This document shows positions 10,768 to 20,482 of a stretch of 64,000 bases of DNA, piece by piece; positions within the stretch are counted from its first letter, which is position 1, and each line of letters starts with the position of its first letter. Position numbers and translations under genes: made by a program. Source of the stretch: Acidobacteriota bacterium (GTDB lineage Bacteria; Acidobacteriota; Terriglobia; 20CM-2-55-15). Where the stretch lies: contig JAJEEE010000041.1 in assembly GCA_022821145.1 (NCBI GenBank), forward strand, positions 1 through 64,000, written 5' to 3'. The notes under the pieces are model-generated. The model was not told the origin of the DNA. It saw only the letters and a list, made by a program, of their open reading frames with translations, and searched no databases.

Positions 10768-11484
10768 ATGCGGACGCAATCCCTGGACGCGCTGGAACGC
10801 GGACTGGGCTACCGTTTCCGGAACCGCGGGCGGCTGGAGCGCGCGCTGACCCACAGCTCGTTCGCGCACGAGCTGCGGGCGGAGGTTCGCGACGACAACG
10901 AGCGCCTGGAGTTCCTGGGAGACGCCCTGCTCGGGTTTCTCGTCAGCGACTGGCTGTTCCAGGTCCGCCCCGACTTCAGCGAGGGCGAGCTGTCCACGCT
11001 CAAGTCCGTCCTGGTCAGCGCGGCCAATCTCCGGCGCTACGGAGACGCGCTCTCGCTGGGGGATCACCTGCGGCTCGGAAAGGGCGAGGAAAAGACCGGC
11101 GGGCGGGAAAAACCGGCGCTCGTCGTGAACGCGTTCGAGGCCGTCCTGGCGGCCGTTTACCTGGACGGAGGTCTTGACGCGGCGTCCGGCGTCGCGCGCC
11201 GGCTCTTCGGCGACCAGGTCCGGGAGATCGCATCGGGACGCTGGCGGGTGTCCAACTTCAAGTCGGCCCTCCAGGAGCTGCTGCAATCCACGGGACGCGG
11301 CGCGGCGCGCTACCGCCTTGTGGAGAAGTCGGGGCCCGGCCACGAGCCGCGATTCACGGTCGAGGTGTCGATCGACGGCGAGCCGGGGGCCCTCGGGACG
11401 GGCGCGACGAAGAAGCAGGCCGAACAGTCCGCGGCGCGCGTCGCGCTGGAGAACCTGCGCGCGAAAGGTCCCTGCAGTGCGTGA
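10768..11484 (+). CDS. rnc: Ribonuclease III
   Basis: RNase III signature 'NERLEFLGDALLGFLVS' plus C-terminal dsRBD. Confidence 0.96.
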   Translation: MRTQSLDALERGLGYRFRNRGRLERALTHSSFAHELRAEVRDDNERLEFLGDALLGFLVSDWLFQVRPDFSEGELSTLKSVLVSAANLRRYGDALSLGDHLRLGKGEEKTGGREKPALVVNAFEAVLAAVYLDGGLDAASGVARRLFGDQVREIASGRWRVSNFKSALQELLQSTGRGAARYRLVEKSGPGHEPRFTVEVSIDGEPGALGTGATKKQAEQSAARVALENLRAKGPCSA

Positions 11485-11632
11485 TCCCATGCGTTCGGGC
11501 TGCGTGAACGATTCGTTTTCGTTGGACGGACGGACTGGCGAGGCGCGACACGGGCGCCGCGTGGGGATGTGCGGGTCCCGCAGCCGTGACACTGGCGCAA
11601 ATACGGCATCCGAGCTATAGTTTCTGGCCAAC

Positions 11633-12397
11633 ATGTCCGATGCGCCGCAATTCCGGAAGTCCACCGCGCGCGAGTACTTCGAATCGCTGGTGATCACGGT
11701 GATCCTGGCGCTGTTCGGCACCACGTTCATCGTCCAGGCGTTCAAGATCCCGACGCCGTCGATGGAGAACAACCTTCTTGTCGGCGACCACCTTCTCGTC
11801 AACAAGTTCGCGTTCGGAACGTCCGGCTCCCCGATCGACGCCGTGCTTCCGCTCCGGACCGTCGAGCGCGGGGACGTCATCGTGTTCCGCTACCCGGAAG
11901 ACCTGACGAAACACTACGTCAAGCGGGTCATCGCCCTGCCCGGGGAGCGCTTCCGGCTCGTCGACCAGCAGGTGTTCGTCGACGGCGAGGCCATCGACGA
12001 GCCCTACAAGATGCACATCGGCCCGCCCGGCGGCGGCGATCCCTTCCGGGATCATTTTCCGCCGCAGCCGCACCCGGGCCGCATCTACAGCGGCGCCGAC
12101 GGAGGCCGGTTCTGGCCGTACCAGGACCACGTGGCCGGCGGCGAGCTGGTCGTTCCCGAAGGCCACTACTTCGCCATGGGCGACAACCGCGACAACAGCT
12201 CCGACAGCCGGTACTGGGGTTTCGTGCCCGCCGACGACGTCGTCGGAAAGGCGCTCGTCATCTACTGGTCCTACGACGCGGACGCGGCCGCCTACGCCCA
12301 GACGAGTTTCCTGGCGCGGATCCGCCAGATCGGGGACATGGTCGTCAACTTCTTCGGCAAGACGCGCTGGAGCCGGACTTTTCAGGTCGTTCGATAG
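11633..12397 (+). CDS. lepB: Signal peptidase I
   Basis: 'IPTPSMENNLLVGDHLLVNK', 'VKRVIALPGERF', 'YFAMGDNRDNSSDSRYWGFVP'. Confidence 0.96.
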   Translation: MSDAPQFRKSTAREYFESLVITVILALFGTTFIVQAFKIPTPSMENNLLVGDHLLVNKFAFGTSGSPIDAVLPLRTVERGDVIVFRYPEDLTKHYVKRVIALPGERFRLVDQQVFVDGEAIDEPYKMHIGPPGGGDPFRDHFPPQPHPGRIYSGADGGRFWPYQDHVAGGELVVPEGHYFAMGDNRDNSSDSRYWGFVPADDVVGKALVIYWSYDADAAAYAQTSFLARIRQIGDMVVNFFGKTRWSRTFQVVR

Positions 12398-12406
12398 ACA
12401 ACCCGC

Positions 12407-13009
12407 ATGCTCCGGTTAGCGGATCGGTTCCGGCGCCCCGCACTGGTGTTGGCGGTGGCTCTGACATCGGGCGGCGCCCGGGCGCAGGCCCCCGCCGCGC
12501 CGTCGCCGGAGGCGGCGGATGCGCTCGGCGTCAAGATCGCGTTGATCCGCCAGGCCGCCTCCGACGCCGCCCGCCCCGCCGCCGCCGATTCGGTGCAGGT
12601 CCGCGAGGTCGAGATGGAGTCGTTCGTCCTCTATCGCATGGGCGAGGAGATCCCGCCGCGCGTCGACGCCATCGACGTCAACGTTCGGGACGCGGTGATC
12701 TCGGCCGAGGCGGAGCTGACGTTCGACGCGGAGAACCGCACGGGCAACGTCATCGTCGACACGCTGCTGGCCGGAACCCACACGGTGTTCGTCGAGGGGC
12801 GCCTCCAGGGGCGCCAGGGGCGTGGAGAGTTCGAGTTGCGCGAAGTGCGCATCGACGACTTCACGGTGCCGTTGACCGTGATCCAGGTCCTGGTCTCCCG
12901 CTTCGTGACCCCGCGCTATCCCGCGGTCGATCTCGACGAACCGTTCGACATCCCGTGGGGGATCGAAGAGATCCGCCTTCTGCCGGGACGGGCCGAGTTC
13001 GACTACTGA
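12407..13009 (+). CDS. Secreted hypothetical protein
   Basis: 200-aa ORF with signal peptide; directly downstream of lepB; no family recognised. Confidence 0.6.
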   Translation: MLRLADRFRRPALVLAVALTSGGARAQAPAAPSPEAADALGVKIALIRQAASDAARPAAADSVQVREVEMESFVLYRMGEEIPPRVDAIDVNVRDAVISAEAELTFDAENRTGNVIVDTLLAGTHTVFVEGRLQGRQGRGEFELREVRIDDFTVPLTVIQVLVSRFVTPRYPAVDLDEPFDIPWGIEEIRLLPGRAEFDY

Positions 13010-13017
13010 GAGAGGGC

Positions 13018-13857
13018 TCAGCCGGCGGCGGGCGCGCTCTCGGGGCCGCGCTTGGCCGCCACGAAGATGTAGCTCAGGCGGGAGGACTCCTCGTCGCGGA
13101 TTTCCATGCCGAGGCCGTCGAGCTGGCTCCGCAGGTCGTCCCGGCGGAAGTAGCCGAAACGGAGCAGACGGTCGGCCATGCGCAGCCACAGGGGCGTCCG
13201 GCCGGGCGTGATGACGGTCTGGCAGATGAATTCGCCGCCGGGTTTCAGTACGCGGGCGATTTCCGACAACGCCCGGTCGCGGTCGGTGAATAGCTGCAAC
13301 GCCGCGCAGCAGACGACGGCGTCGAACGCGCCGGCGTCGAACGGCAGGTCCAGGGCGCTCCCGCGCAGGTAGCGGACGTTGTCGTACTCGGGCGCACGCG
13401 AGAGGCCGACGGCGCGGGACAGCATCTCGGCGGCCAGGTCGAAACCCACGACGATCGTGTCGGGTCCCTGCCGCGCGATGCTGCGGGTGAAGTTGCCCGG
13501 CCCGCAGGCCAGATCCAGCACCCGGTCGTGCCTCGCCGGGGCCATCATGGCCGTGATCCGCTCCATGTCCTTGGGGAACGACCGCGAGCTGGTCAGGAAA
13601 TAGCCGAACGGGCGCCAGACGCTGTCGTAGACCGCGATCATCGGCGGGAACTGGCAGAGTTTCTGGATCGGCGTCAACGTTCCGGTCAGGTCCGGGCAGA
13701 GATCGAGATACCCCCGGTCCACGGGGTACTCGGCCGCGCAGTCCGGACACTTCAGGCGGCGGCCGCCGTTGGGAACCAGCCGACCGCGGTGCCGGCACGC
13801 GGGACAACGGACCATGTCCAGGACATCCGGGGGCGCGGTGTGTCTGGACAAGTCCAT
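13018..13857 (-). CDS. SAM-dependent methyltransferase with N-terminal zinc-ribbon/Trm112-like segment
   Basis: '[29 protein letters not shown]' then '[16 protein letters not shown]' SAM motif and UbiE-like '[18 protein letters not shown]'. Confidence 0.85.
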   Translation of the reverse strand: MDLSRHTAPPDVLDMVRCPACRHRGRLVPNGGRRLKCPDCAAEYPVDRGYLDLCPDLTGTLTPIQKLCQFPPMIAVYDSVWRPFGYFLTSSRSFPKDMERITAMMAPARHDRVLDLACGPGNFTRSIARQGPDTIVVGFDLAAEMLSRAVGLSRAPEYDNVRYLRGSALDLPFDAGAFDAVVCCAALQLFTDRDRALSEIARVLKPGGEFICQTVITPGRTPLWLRMADRLLRFGYFRRDDLRSQLDGLGMEIRDEESSRLSYIFVAAKRGPESAPAAG

Positions 13858-13998
13858 GGATTCGTGCGCGGCCTGGCGAACGACGCGGCGGCCGGACCGG
13901 AACGGATTGCCCTGAGCCTAGGCAATGTGCGAGTTCGTGTCAAGCCGGGCCGAATCCCGCGGGGGTTCCACGTCGGGCTGCTAGAATGCGGGTTTCGG

Positions 13999-15990
13999 AT
14001 GCCGTTCGAACTCGCATCGAGCTACGAGCCCCGCGGCGACCAGGCCGCGGCCATCGAGCAACTCGTGCGCGGCGTGCGGGACGGGGACCCCCACCAGGTG
14101 CTGCTCGGGGTCACCGGTTCGGGCAAGACGTTCACGATGGCCAAGGTCGTCGAGGCCGTCGACCGCCCCACGCTGGTCCTGGCGCACAACAAGACGCTGG
14201 CGGCGCAACTGTACCAGGAGTTCCGGGCGTTCTTTCCCGGCAACGCGGTCGAGTACTTCGTCAGCTACTACGACTACTACCAGCCCGAGGCCTACGTTGC
14301 GTCGACGGACACGTACATCGAGAAGGAATCGACGATCAACGACGAGATCGACCGGCTCCGCCTGTCGGCGACGCGCTCGCTGTTCGAGCGCCGCGACGTG
14401 TTGATCGTCGCGTCGGTGTCCTGCATCTACGGCCTGGGATCGCCGGAAGCCTATTACGGGATGCTGCTCATGCTCGAAAACGGCCAGCACGTGACCCGGG
14501 CGGCCATACTGTCCAAGCTGGTCGAGGTGCTCTACGAACGCGACGACGCGGATTTCAGGCGGGGGACGTTCCGCGTCCGCGGGGACACGGTCGAGGTCTT
14601 CCCGACCTACGAGAACATCGGGTACCGCATCGAGTTGTGGGGCGACGACATCGACCGTCTCAGCACCTTCGACCCGCTGACCGGCGACGTCATCCGGCCC
14701 CTGGACCGCCTCACCGTCTACCCCAAGAGTCACTTCGTCATGCCCCGACCCCGCCTGGAGCACGCGATCGAGACGATCCGCGCCGAGTTGAAGGACTGGG
14801 AGGCGCTGCTGGAGCGGCAGCGTAAGCTGCTGGAGGCCCAGCGCATCCATCAACGGACCCTGTTCGACCTGGAAATGATGAAGGAGGTCGGCTATTGCCA
14901 CGGGATCGAGAACTATTCCCGGCACCTGACCGGACGCGTCCCCGGCCAACCGCCGCCGACGCTGCTCGACTACCTGCCGCACGATTCCCTGATGTTCATC
15001 GACGAGAGTCACCAGACGGTCCCGCAGTTGCGGGGCATGTACGCCGGGGACCGGTCCCGCAAGGCCAATCTCGTCGACTACGGCTTCCGCCTCCCTTCGG
15101 CGCTCGACAACCGTCCCCTGACGTTCGCCGAGTTCCGGAAACGGTCGAACCAGTTGGTGTACGTCTCGGCCACTCCCGGACCCTACGAGTTGACCCAGTC
15201 GTCCGGCGTCGTGGTGGAGCAGGTGATCCGCCCGACCGGGTTGACCGATCCGAAGGTCGAGGTGCGGTCCGTCGCCGGGCAGATCGACGATCTCCTCCAC
15301 GAGATCCGCGAACGGGTGGCCGTCCGGGAGCGTGTCCTGGTGACGACGCTCACCAAGAGAATGGCCGAGGACCTGGCCGAGTACTACACCGAGGTCGGCG
15401 TCCGCTGCCGCTATCTCCACTCCGAGGTCGAGACGCTGGAGCGCATCAAGATTCTTCGTGGGCTTCGGGTCGGAGAGTTCGACGTATTGATCGGCATCAA
15501 CCTGCTGCGGGAAGGACTGGATCTCCCGGAGGTGTCTCTCGTAGCCATCCTGGACGCCGACAAGGAAGGCTTCCTGCGATCGGCGGGGTCGCTGATCCAG
15601 ACCGTGGGGCGCGCGGCGCGGAACGTCCACGGCATGGCCATCCTGTATGCCGAGACCGTGACCGACTCGATGCGGCAGGCGATCGACGAGACCGACCGGC
15701 GGCGATCCATCCAGTTGACCTACAACGAAGAGCACGGGATCACGCCGGAGAGCATCGTCAAGCCCGTCGACATGACGCTGGTGGCCGTTTCGAAAGCGGA
15801 CTATGTCGACACGCCGGTCGAAGGCCCCGCCGACGACGACATCGCGGGCGACGCCGAGTCGATGGACGCGCGCATCGAGCGGATCGAGTCCGAGATGCGG
15901 GAGGCCGCGCGCCGGTTCGAATTCGAGCGCGCGGCCGAGCTGCGCGACCGCGCGAAAGCGTTGCGTGCGAAGCGCCTGGAGATCGCGTGA
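13999..15990 (+). CDS. uvrB: Excinuclease ABC subunit B
   Basis: '[22 protein letters not shown]', '[13 protein letters not shown]', '[11 protein letters not shown]', C-terminal UVR motif. Confidence 0.97.
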   Translation: MPFELASSYEPRGDQAAAIEQLVRGVRDGDPHQVLLGVTGSGKTFTMAKVVEAVDRPTLVLAHNKTLAAQLYQEFRAFFPGNAVEYFVSYYDYYQPEAYVASTDTYIEKESTINDEIDRLRLSATRSLFERRDVLIVASVSCIYGLGSPEAYYGMLLMLENGQHVTRAAILSKLVEVLYERDDADFRRGTFRVRGDTVEVFPTYENIGYRIELWGDDIDRLSTFDPLTGDVIRPLDRLTVYPKSHFVMPRPRLEHAIETIRAELKDWEALLERQRKLLEAQRIHQRTLFDLEMMKEVGYCHGIENYSRHLTGRVPGQPPPTLLDYLPHDSLMFIDESHQTVPQLRGMYAGDRSRKANLVDYGFRLPSALDNRPLTFAEFRKRSNQLVYVSATPGPYELTQSSGVVVEQVIRPTGLTDPKVEVRSVAGQIDDLLHEIRERVAVRERVLVTTLTKRMAEDLAEYYTEVGVRCRYLHSEVETLERIKILRGLRVGEFDVLIGINLLREGLDLPEVSLVAILDADKEGFLRSAGSLIQTVGRAARNVHGMAILYAETVTDSMRQAIDETDRRRSIQLTYNEEHGITPESIVKPVDMTLVAVSKADYVDTPVEGPADDDIAGDAESMDARIERIESEMREAARRFEFERAAELRDRAKALRAKRLEIA

Positions 15991-16031
15991 AGCGGGCCGC
16001 GTGCTACACTTTTACGTACCGGGAGGGAACG

Positions 16032-17276
16032 ATGAGAGCGGGCGTGGCGTGGTGGTTTCCGGCGCTGCTGGCGGCCGCCTGCATACCCGGCGCCTGGGCC
16101 GCGCCCCAGGCCTTGCCGGAGGCCGCGCCCGGCGCGGGACCCGATCCGGGGCCCGACTACCTCGCCATCGGGGACGCCGCCTTCGGCGCCGCCGACTTCC
16201 AGGGCGCCGCCGACGCCTACGCGCGGTTCTCGCCCATCGAGATCGAGCCCCGGGCCCAGAACCGGCTGGCCGTTTCCTATTTCATGCTCGGCCGCGAGCG
16301 CGATGCCGAGGGCACTTTCCGGCTGGCCACGAGTCGCGGTCCGGACCTGGCGGCGGCGTTCAACAACCTCGGCGCGCTCTACTACTCGCGCGAGGACTTC
16401 GGGGACGCCGAGGACCGGTTCCGGGACGCCGCCGAACGCGATCCGGCGAATCCCAATATCCAGGACAACCTCCATGCCGCCCGGTACGCGCGCGAGAACC
16501 GCTCCCGGTCCACCGCCGTGGCCGCCGCGCTCCGGGGGGCCAACCCGCGGCTCGTCCAGAGGATCGTCGGCGATTTCCTGCGGGTAGAGTTCCTGATCAC
16601 TCCGGAGATGCAGGCCGAGATCGACGACTTCGAGCTTCGGGGCGACGTGTTCCTGGCGCGGAAGATGTTCGAGGACGCGGTGATCGAGTACGAGCGCGCG
16701 CTCGGGATCGACGAATACAACCCGTTCATCATGAACAAGCTGGGTCTGGCCTACCTGCAGTTGCAGGAGTTCGACGAAGCGGAGGACTGGTACCGCGACG
16801 TGTTGCGCGTGAACCCGCACTACGTTCCGGCGCTCAACAACCTGGGCTCGGTCGAGCAGGCCCGGAACCGTTTCGACCGCGCGATGCGCTACTACAGCGA
16901 CGCCCTGGAAATCCAGCCCGACTACAGCGTCGTGCTGCAGAACGTCGGCGCGTTGCTCTTCGCGATGGAACGGTACGAGGAGGGATTGCAGTTCTACATC
17001 CAGGCGATTCGGGCCGACCCCACGATCCTCGACGCCGACGACGAGGGCGGCCTCCCGACGCTGGCCCAGGCCGCGCGCGCCAACGAGGCCATGACCAACT
17101 TCTACATGGCGAAGGTGTTCGCGAATATCGGCGACGCGGACCGGACGATGTCCTCCCTCTACCGCGCCGTCGAGGAGGGCTTCGACGACGCGGAGTTGCT
17201 GTCCGACGCCGTCTTCGGATTGCTTGTTGAGGATCCGCGGTTCCAGCAGTTGTTGATGACCCTCCAGTCGGAATAG
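16032..17276 (+). CDS. Secreted TPR-repeat protein
   Basis: Signal peptide 'MRAGVAWWFPALLAAACIPGAWA' and several TPRs. Confidence 0.82.
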   Translation: MRAGVAWWFPALLAAACIPGAWAAPQALPEAAPGAGPDPGPDYLAIGDAAFGAADFQGAADAYARFSPIEIEPRAQNRLAVSYFMLGRERDAEGTFRLATSRGPDLAAAFNNLGALYYSREDFGDAEDRFRDAAERDPANPNIQDNLHAARYARENRSRSTAVAAALRGANPRLVQRIVGDFLRVEFLITPEMQAEIDDFELRGDVFLARKMFEDAVIEYERALGIDEYNPFIMNKLGLAYLQLQEFDEAEDWYRDVLRVNPHYVPALNNLGSVEQARNRFDRAMRYYSDALEIQPDYSVVLQNVGALLFAMERYEEGLQFYIQAIRADPTILDADDEGGLPTLAQAARANEAMTNFYMAKVFANIGDADRTMSSLYRAVEEGFDDAELLSDAVFGLLVEDPRFQQLLMTLQSE

Positions 17277-17293
17277 CGGCCCCCGCCCCATCC

Positions 17294-18088
17294 ATGGAAC
17301 ACCTGGACTTCGCGATGGAGTTGGCGCGCGCCGCCGGGGATGTGCTGCGGCACTACGCGTCGCGGGACAAGCGCGTGGAGCTGAAGGGGCGGGGCAACCT
17401 GGTGACGATCGCCGACACGGAGAGCGAACGGCTGATGGTCCGTACGATCCGCTCCCGGTATCCGGAGCACGGCGTGCTGGCCGAAGAGTCCGGGTCGCTG
17501 GAAACGCCCGGCTCGCGGCCGGCGGGCCGCTGGATCATCGATCCGCTCGACGGGACGACGAACTACGCCCACCAGTACCCGATGTACTCGGTGTCGATCG
17601 CGCTGGAGCTGGACGGCCGTATCGAGTGCGGCGCCGTGTTCGATCCCGTGCGCGACGAAATGTTCGCGGCGGCCCGGGGCGCGGGCGCGACGCTCAACGC
17701 CGAGCCGGTCCGCGTTTCCGAGGTGCCGCGACTGGACGGCGCGCTCCTGTTGACCGGCTTCCCCTACGGCATCGAGGACCGCGTGGCGTGGGCGTTGGGG
17801 ATGTTCCGGACGTTCCTGCTGAAGGCGCAGGCCGTCCGGCGCGGCGGCTCGGCGGCGTTGGACCTGTGCCACCTGGCCATGGGACGCTCGGACGGCTTCT
17901 GGGAGCTGGACCTGCATCCCTGGGACACGGCGGCCGGCGCGCTGATTCTCGACGAAGCCGGCGGCCGGGTCAGCCGATTCGACGGGTCTCCGTTTCGCAT
18001 CGAGGACCGGGAGATCCTGGCTTCGAACGGCCGCATCCACGGCGAAATGGCGGCCGCGATCGCGTCCGCCCGTCCGATCGAAGCCTGA
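17294..18088 (+). CDS. suhB: Inositol-1-monophosphatase family protein
   Basis: 'EHGVLAEESG', 'WIIDPLDGTTNYAHQYP', 'WELDLHPWDTAAGALILDEAGG'. Confidence 0.93.
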   Translation: MEHLDFAMELARAAGDVLRHYASRDKRVELKGRGNLVTIADTESERLMVRTIRSRYPEHGVLAEESGSLETPGSRPAGRWIIDPLDGTTNYAHQYPMYSVSIALELDGRIECGAVFDPVRDEMFAAARGAGATLNAEPVRVSEVPRLDGALLLTGFPYGIEDRVAWALGMFRTFLLKAQAVRRGGSAALDLCHLAMGRSDGFWELDLHPWDTAAGALILDEAGGRVSRFDGSPFRIEDREILASNGRIHGEMAAAIASARPIEA

Positions 18089-18116
18089 TCCGGAGCGCCG
18101 CCCCGGCCGCCGGGCG

Positions 18117-19871
18117 CTATCCGGCCGTCATCTTCAGAGCGAACAACGTCTGGTCGTCATTGGCCGCCCGTCCGTGGCTGTAACGGTCCAGTTCGCCCAG
18201 GATCGACTCGATGACTTCCGAAGGTTGCCGGTCGCGGCAATCCACGACGGCCTGAGCGAGCCGGCGGAGTCCGAATTCCTCGCCGGCGGCGTTGCGCCGC
18301 TCGATGATGCCGTCGGTGTAGATGACGACCAGATCGCCGTCCTCCAGGTCCAGCGCCCGTTCCTGGTAGGTCGAGTTCGGGAACAGCCCGAGCGGTATGC
18401 CCGCCACGTCCAGGAAGCTGAAGTCGCCGCCGCGCACCAGGATCGGATACGGCAAGCCCGAGTTGGCGAGCGTCAGCCGCCGGTTCCCGGGATCGTAGAC
18501 GGCGTAGGTCAGCGCGATGTATTGGCCGGCGATGGGTCGCTGCTGGAGCGTCTTGTTCACCAGCTCCAGCATCTTGGCCGGGAGATACTTGCGCGCGGCG
18601 CGCGTCCGGATGATGCCGCTGGAGAGCGCGGCATAGAGCGCCGCCGGCGCGCCCTTGCCCGCCACGTCTCCGACCGAGATGGCGAACCGGCCGTCGTCGA
18701 AACGGATCACGTCGTAGTGGTCCCCGCCGAGATGGGCCACCGGGGTGAACGCCACGGCCAGTTGGAGCGGGCCGATCGGGCGGATCTCCCGCGGGAGAAG
18801 CTGGCGCTGGATCTCGCGCGCGATGTCCAGCTCCCGCTGGTAGCGCTGCTCGTTCTCCGCGACGCGTTCGTAGAGTTCCGCGTTGACCAGGGCCGAGGCG
18901 ATGCGGGTGGCCAGCGTCATCAGGAGGCGCTCGTCGTACTCGGTGAAGTGATCTTCCTTGCGGCTCTCCAGGTCGAGGACCCCGATCATGCGTCCCTTGA
19001 ACGCCAGCGGGATCACCATCTCCGAAACCGTCTCGCTGTGCATGTCGATGTATCGCGGATCGTCGTGGACGTTGCCCACCCTCAGGGGCCGGTTCTCCAG
19101 CGCCGCCGTGCCGACCAGCCCCTCGCCGAGCCGAATGTCGAACTTCTCGGTCTTCTGCACGTCGTGCCGGAAGATCATGCGCGGGGTCAGCGTGCGGGTC
19201 TCCTCGTCCAGCAGGAAGATCGAGAGGATGTGGTGCTCGATCGTGCCGCGCACGGCCGTGGCGATCTTCCGGATCAGCTCCTCCCCATCGAGCGTGGACG
19301 CGACGTCGAGGCTGATGTCGTAGAGCAGCGTGAGGATTTCCCGGTTTCGCCGCTCGCTCTCGTAGACGTTCGCGTTCTCGATCGCGATCGCGATCTGGCT
19401 CGCCAGCATGTCGAGCATCCGGACCTGGTCCTCGGTGAAGTCGGCTCGTTCCGGGCTCTCGATGTCGAGGACCCCCAGGACGCGCCCCTGGCTGATCAGC
19501 GGGACGGCCATCTCGGAACGCGTCGCCGACACCACGTTGATGTACCGCGCGTCCTTCGAGACGTCGTCCACGACGATGGTCCGCCGTTCCTTGGCGGCCG
19601 CCCCGATGATCCCCTGACCGACGGGGACCCGCATCGTCTCCACGACGTCGGCGGGGTGTCCGATCGAGAACCTGTAATGGAGATCGTTCCGGGACTCGTC
19701 GACCAGGAGGATCGCGAACACCTTGAACGGCACGAACCGCCGCGTGTGCTCGGCGATCTTGTCGAGCAGGCGGTCGAGATCGAGAATCGACGTCAACTCG
19801 CGGTTGATCGCGATCAGCTCGGTCAGGAACGACGCGGCGCCGCCGGTGTCCCCGCTTCCGGGACTCTTCAT
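18117..19871 (-). CDS. Tandem GAF-domain PP2C/SpoIIE-type phosphatase (RsbU-like)
   Basis: Two GAF-like regions followed by 'REIQRQLLPREIRPIGPLQLAVAFTPVAHLGGDHYDVIRFDDGRFAISVGDVAGKG'. Confidence 0.92.
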   Translation of the reverse strand: MKSPGSGDTGGAASFLTELIAINRELTSILDLDRLLDKIAEHTRRFVPFKVFAILLVDESRNDLHYRFSIGHPADVVETMRVPVGQGIIGAAAKERRTIVVDDVSKDARYINVVSATRSEMAVPLISQGRVLGVLDIESPERADFTEDQVRMLDMLASQIAIAIENANVYESERRNREILTLLYDISLDVASTLDGEELIRKIATAVRGTIEHHILSIFLLDEETRTLTPRMIFRHDVQKTEKFDIRLGEGLVGTAALENRPLRVGNVHDDPRYIDMHSETVSEMVIPLAFKGRMIGVLDLESRKEDHFTEYDERLLMTLATRIASALVNAELYERVAENEQRYQRELDIAREIQRQLLPREIRPIGPLQLAVAFTPVAHLGGDHYDVIRFDDGRFAISVGDVAGKGAPAALYAALSSGIIRTRAARKYLPAKMLELVNKTLQQRPIAGQYIALTYAVYDPGNRRLTLANSGLPYPILVRGGDFSFLDVAGIPLGLFPNSTYQERALDLEDGDLVVIYTDGIIERRNAAGEEFGLRRLAQAVVDCRDRQPSEVIESILGELDRYSHGRAANDDQTLFALKMTAG

Positions 19872-20425
19872 GGCGATTCCTCCGGGCGCGGCTCGTGGTT
19901 CAGGACGTGGATGTCGGGGAGGTGCCGGTACATCTGGGCGTAGTCCAGCCCGTAGCCGACGACGAACAGGTCCGGGATCCGGAAACCGACGTAGTCCAGC
20001 GTGCAGCGCCGATCGGGCCGGCCCTCCTTGTCGAGCAGCGTGACGGTGCGCAGCGAACGCGCGCCCCGATCGCGGATGCGCTCCTGCAGGCTCTCGAGCG
20101 TCCGGCCGGTGTCGACGATGTCCTCGACGATCAGGACGTCGCGGCCGTCGACCGGAGGTGGGTGCTCGACGTCGACGCGGCCCGAGGACGTCGTCCCATC
20201 GCCGTAGCTGCCGGCCCGCAGGAAATCGACCTGTACGGCGATTGCCGGGTCCATCCGCCGGATCAGGTCCGCGCCGAAGACGAAGCCGCCGCGAAGCACT
20301 GTCAGGGCCAGCAGGCCGACGCCGGCGTAGTCGTCCGAGATCCGGCGCGCGAGCCCGGAGATGCGGGTGTGAATCTCGGCGGCCGGAATCAACATGCGGC
20401 CGATCGCGGCGTCATTGGCATTCAT
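19868..20425 (-). CDS. hpt: Hypoxanthine phosphoribosyltransferase
   Basis: PRPP motif 'VLIVEDIVDTGRTLESL' and 'VGYGLDYAQMYRHLPDI'. Confidence 0.94.
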   Translation of the reverse strand: MNANDAAIGRMLIPAAEIHTRISGLARRISDDYAGVGLLALTVLRGGFVFGADLIRRMDPAIAVQVDFLRAGSYGDGTTSSGRVDVEHPPPVDGRDVLIVEDIVDTGRTLESLQERIRDRGARSLRTVTLLDKEGRPDRRCTLDYVGFRIPDLFVVGYGLDYAQMYRHLPDIHVLNHEPRPEESP

Positions 20426-20482
20426 GGTACAAATTCCAGGGGACGGGCCGCCTGTCGGCGCGCGGCTCGCCCCGTGAACATC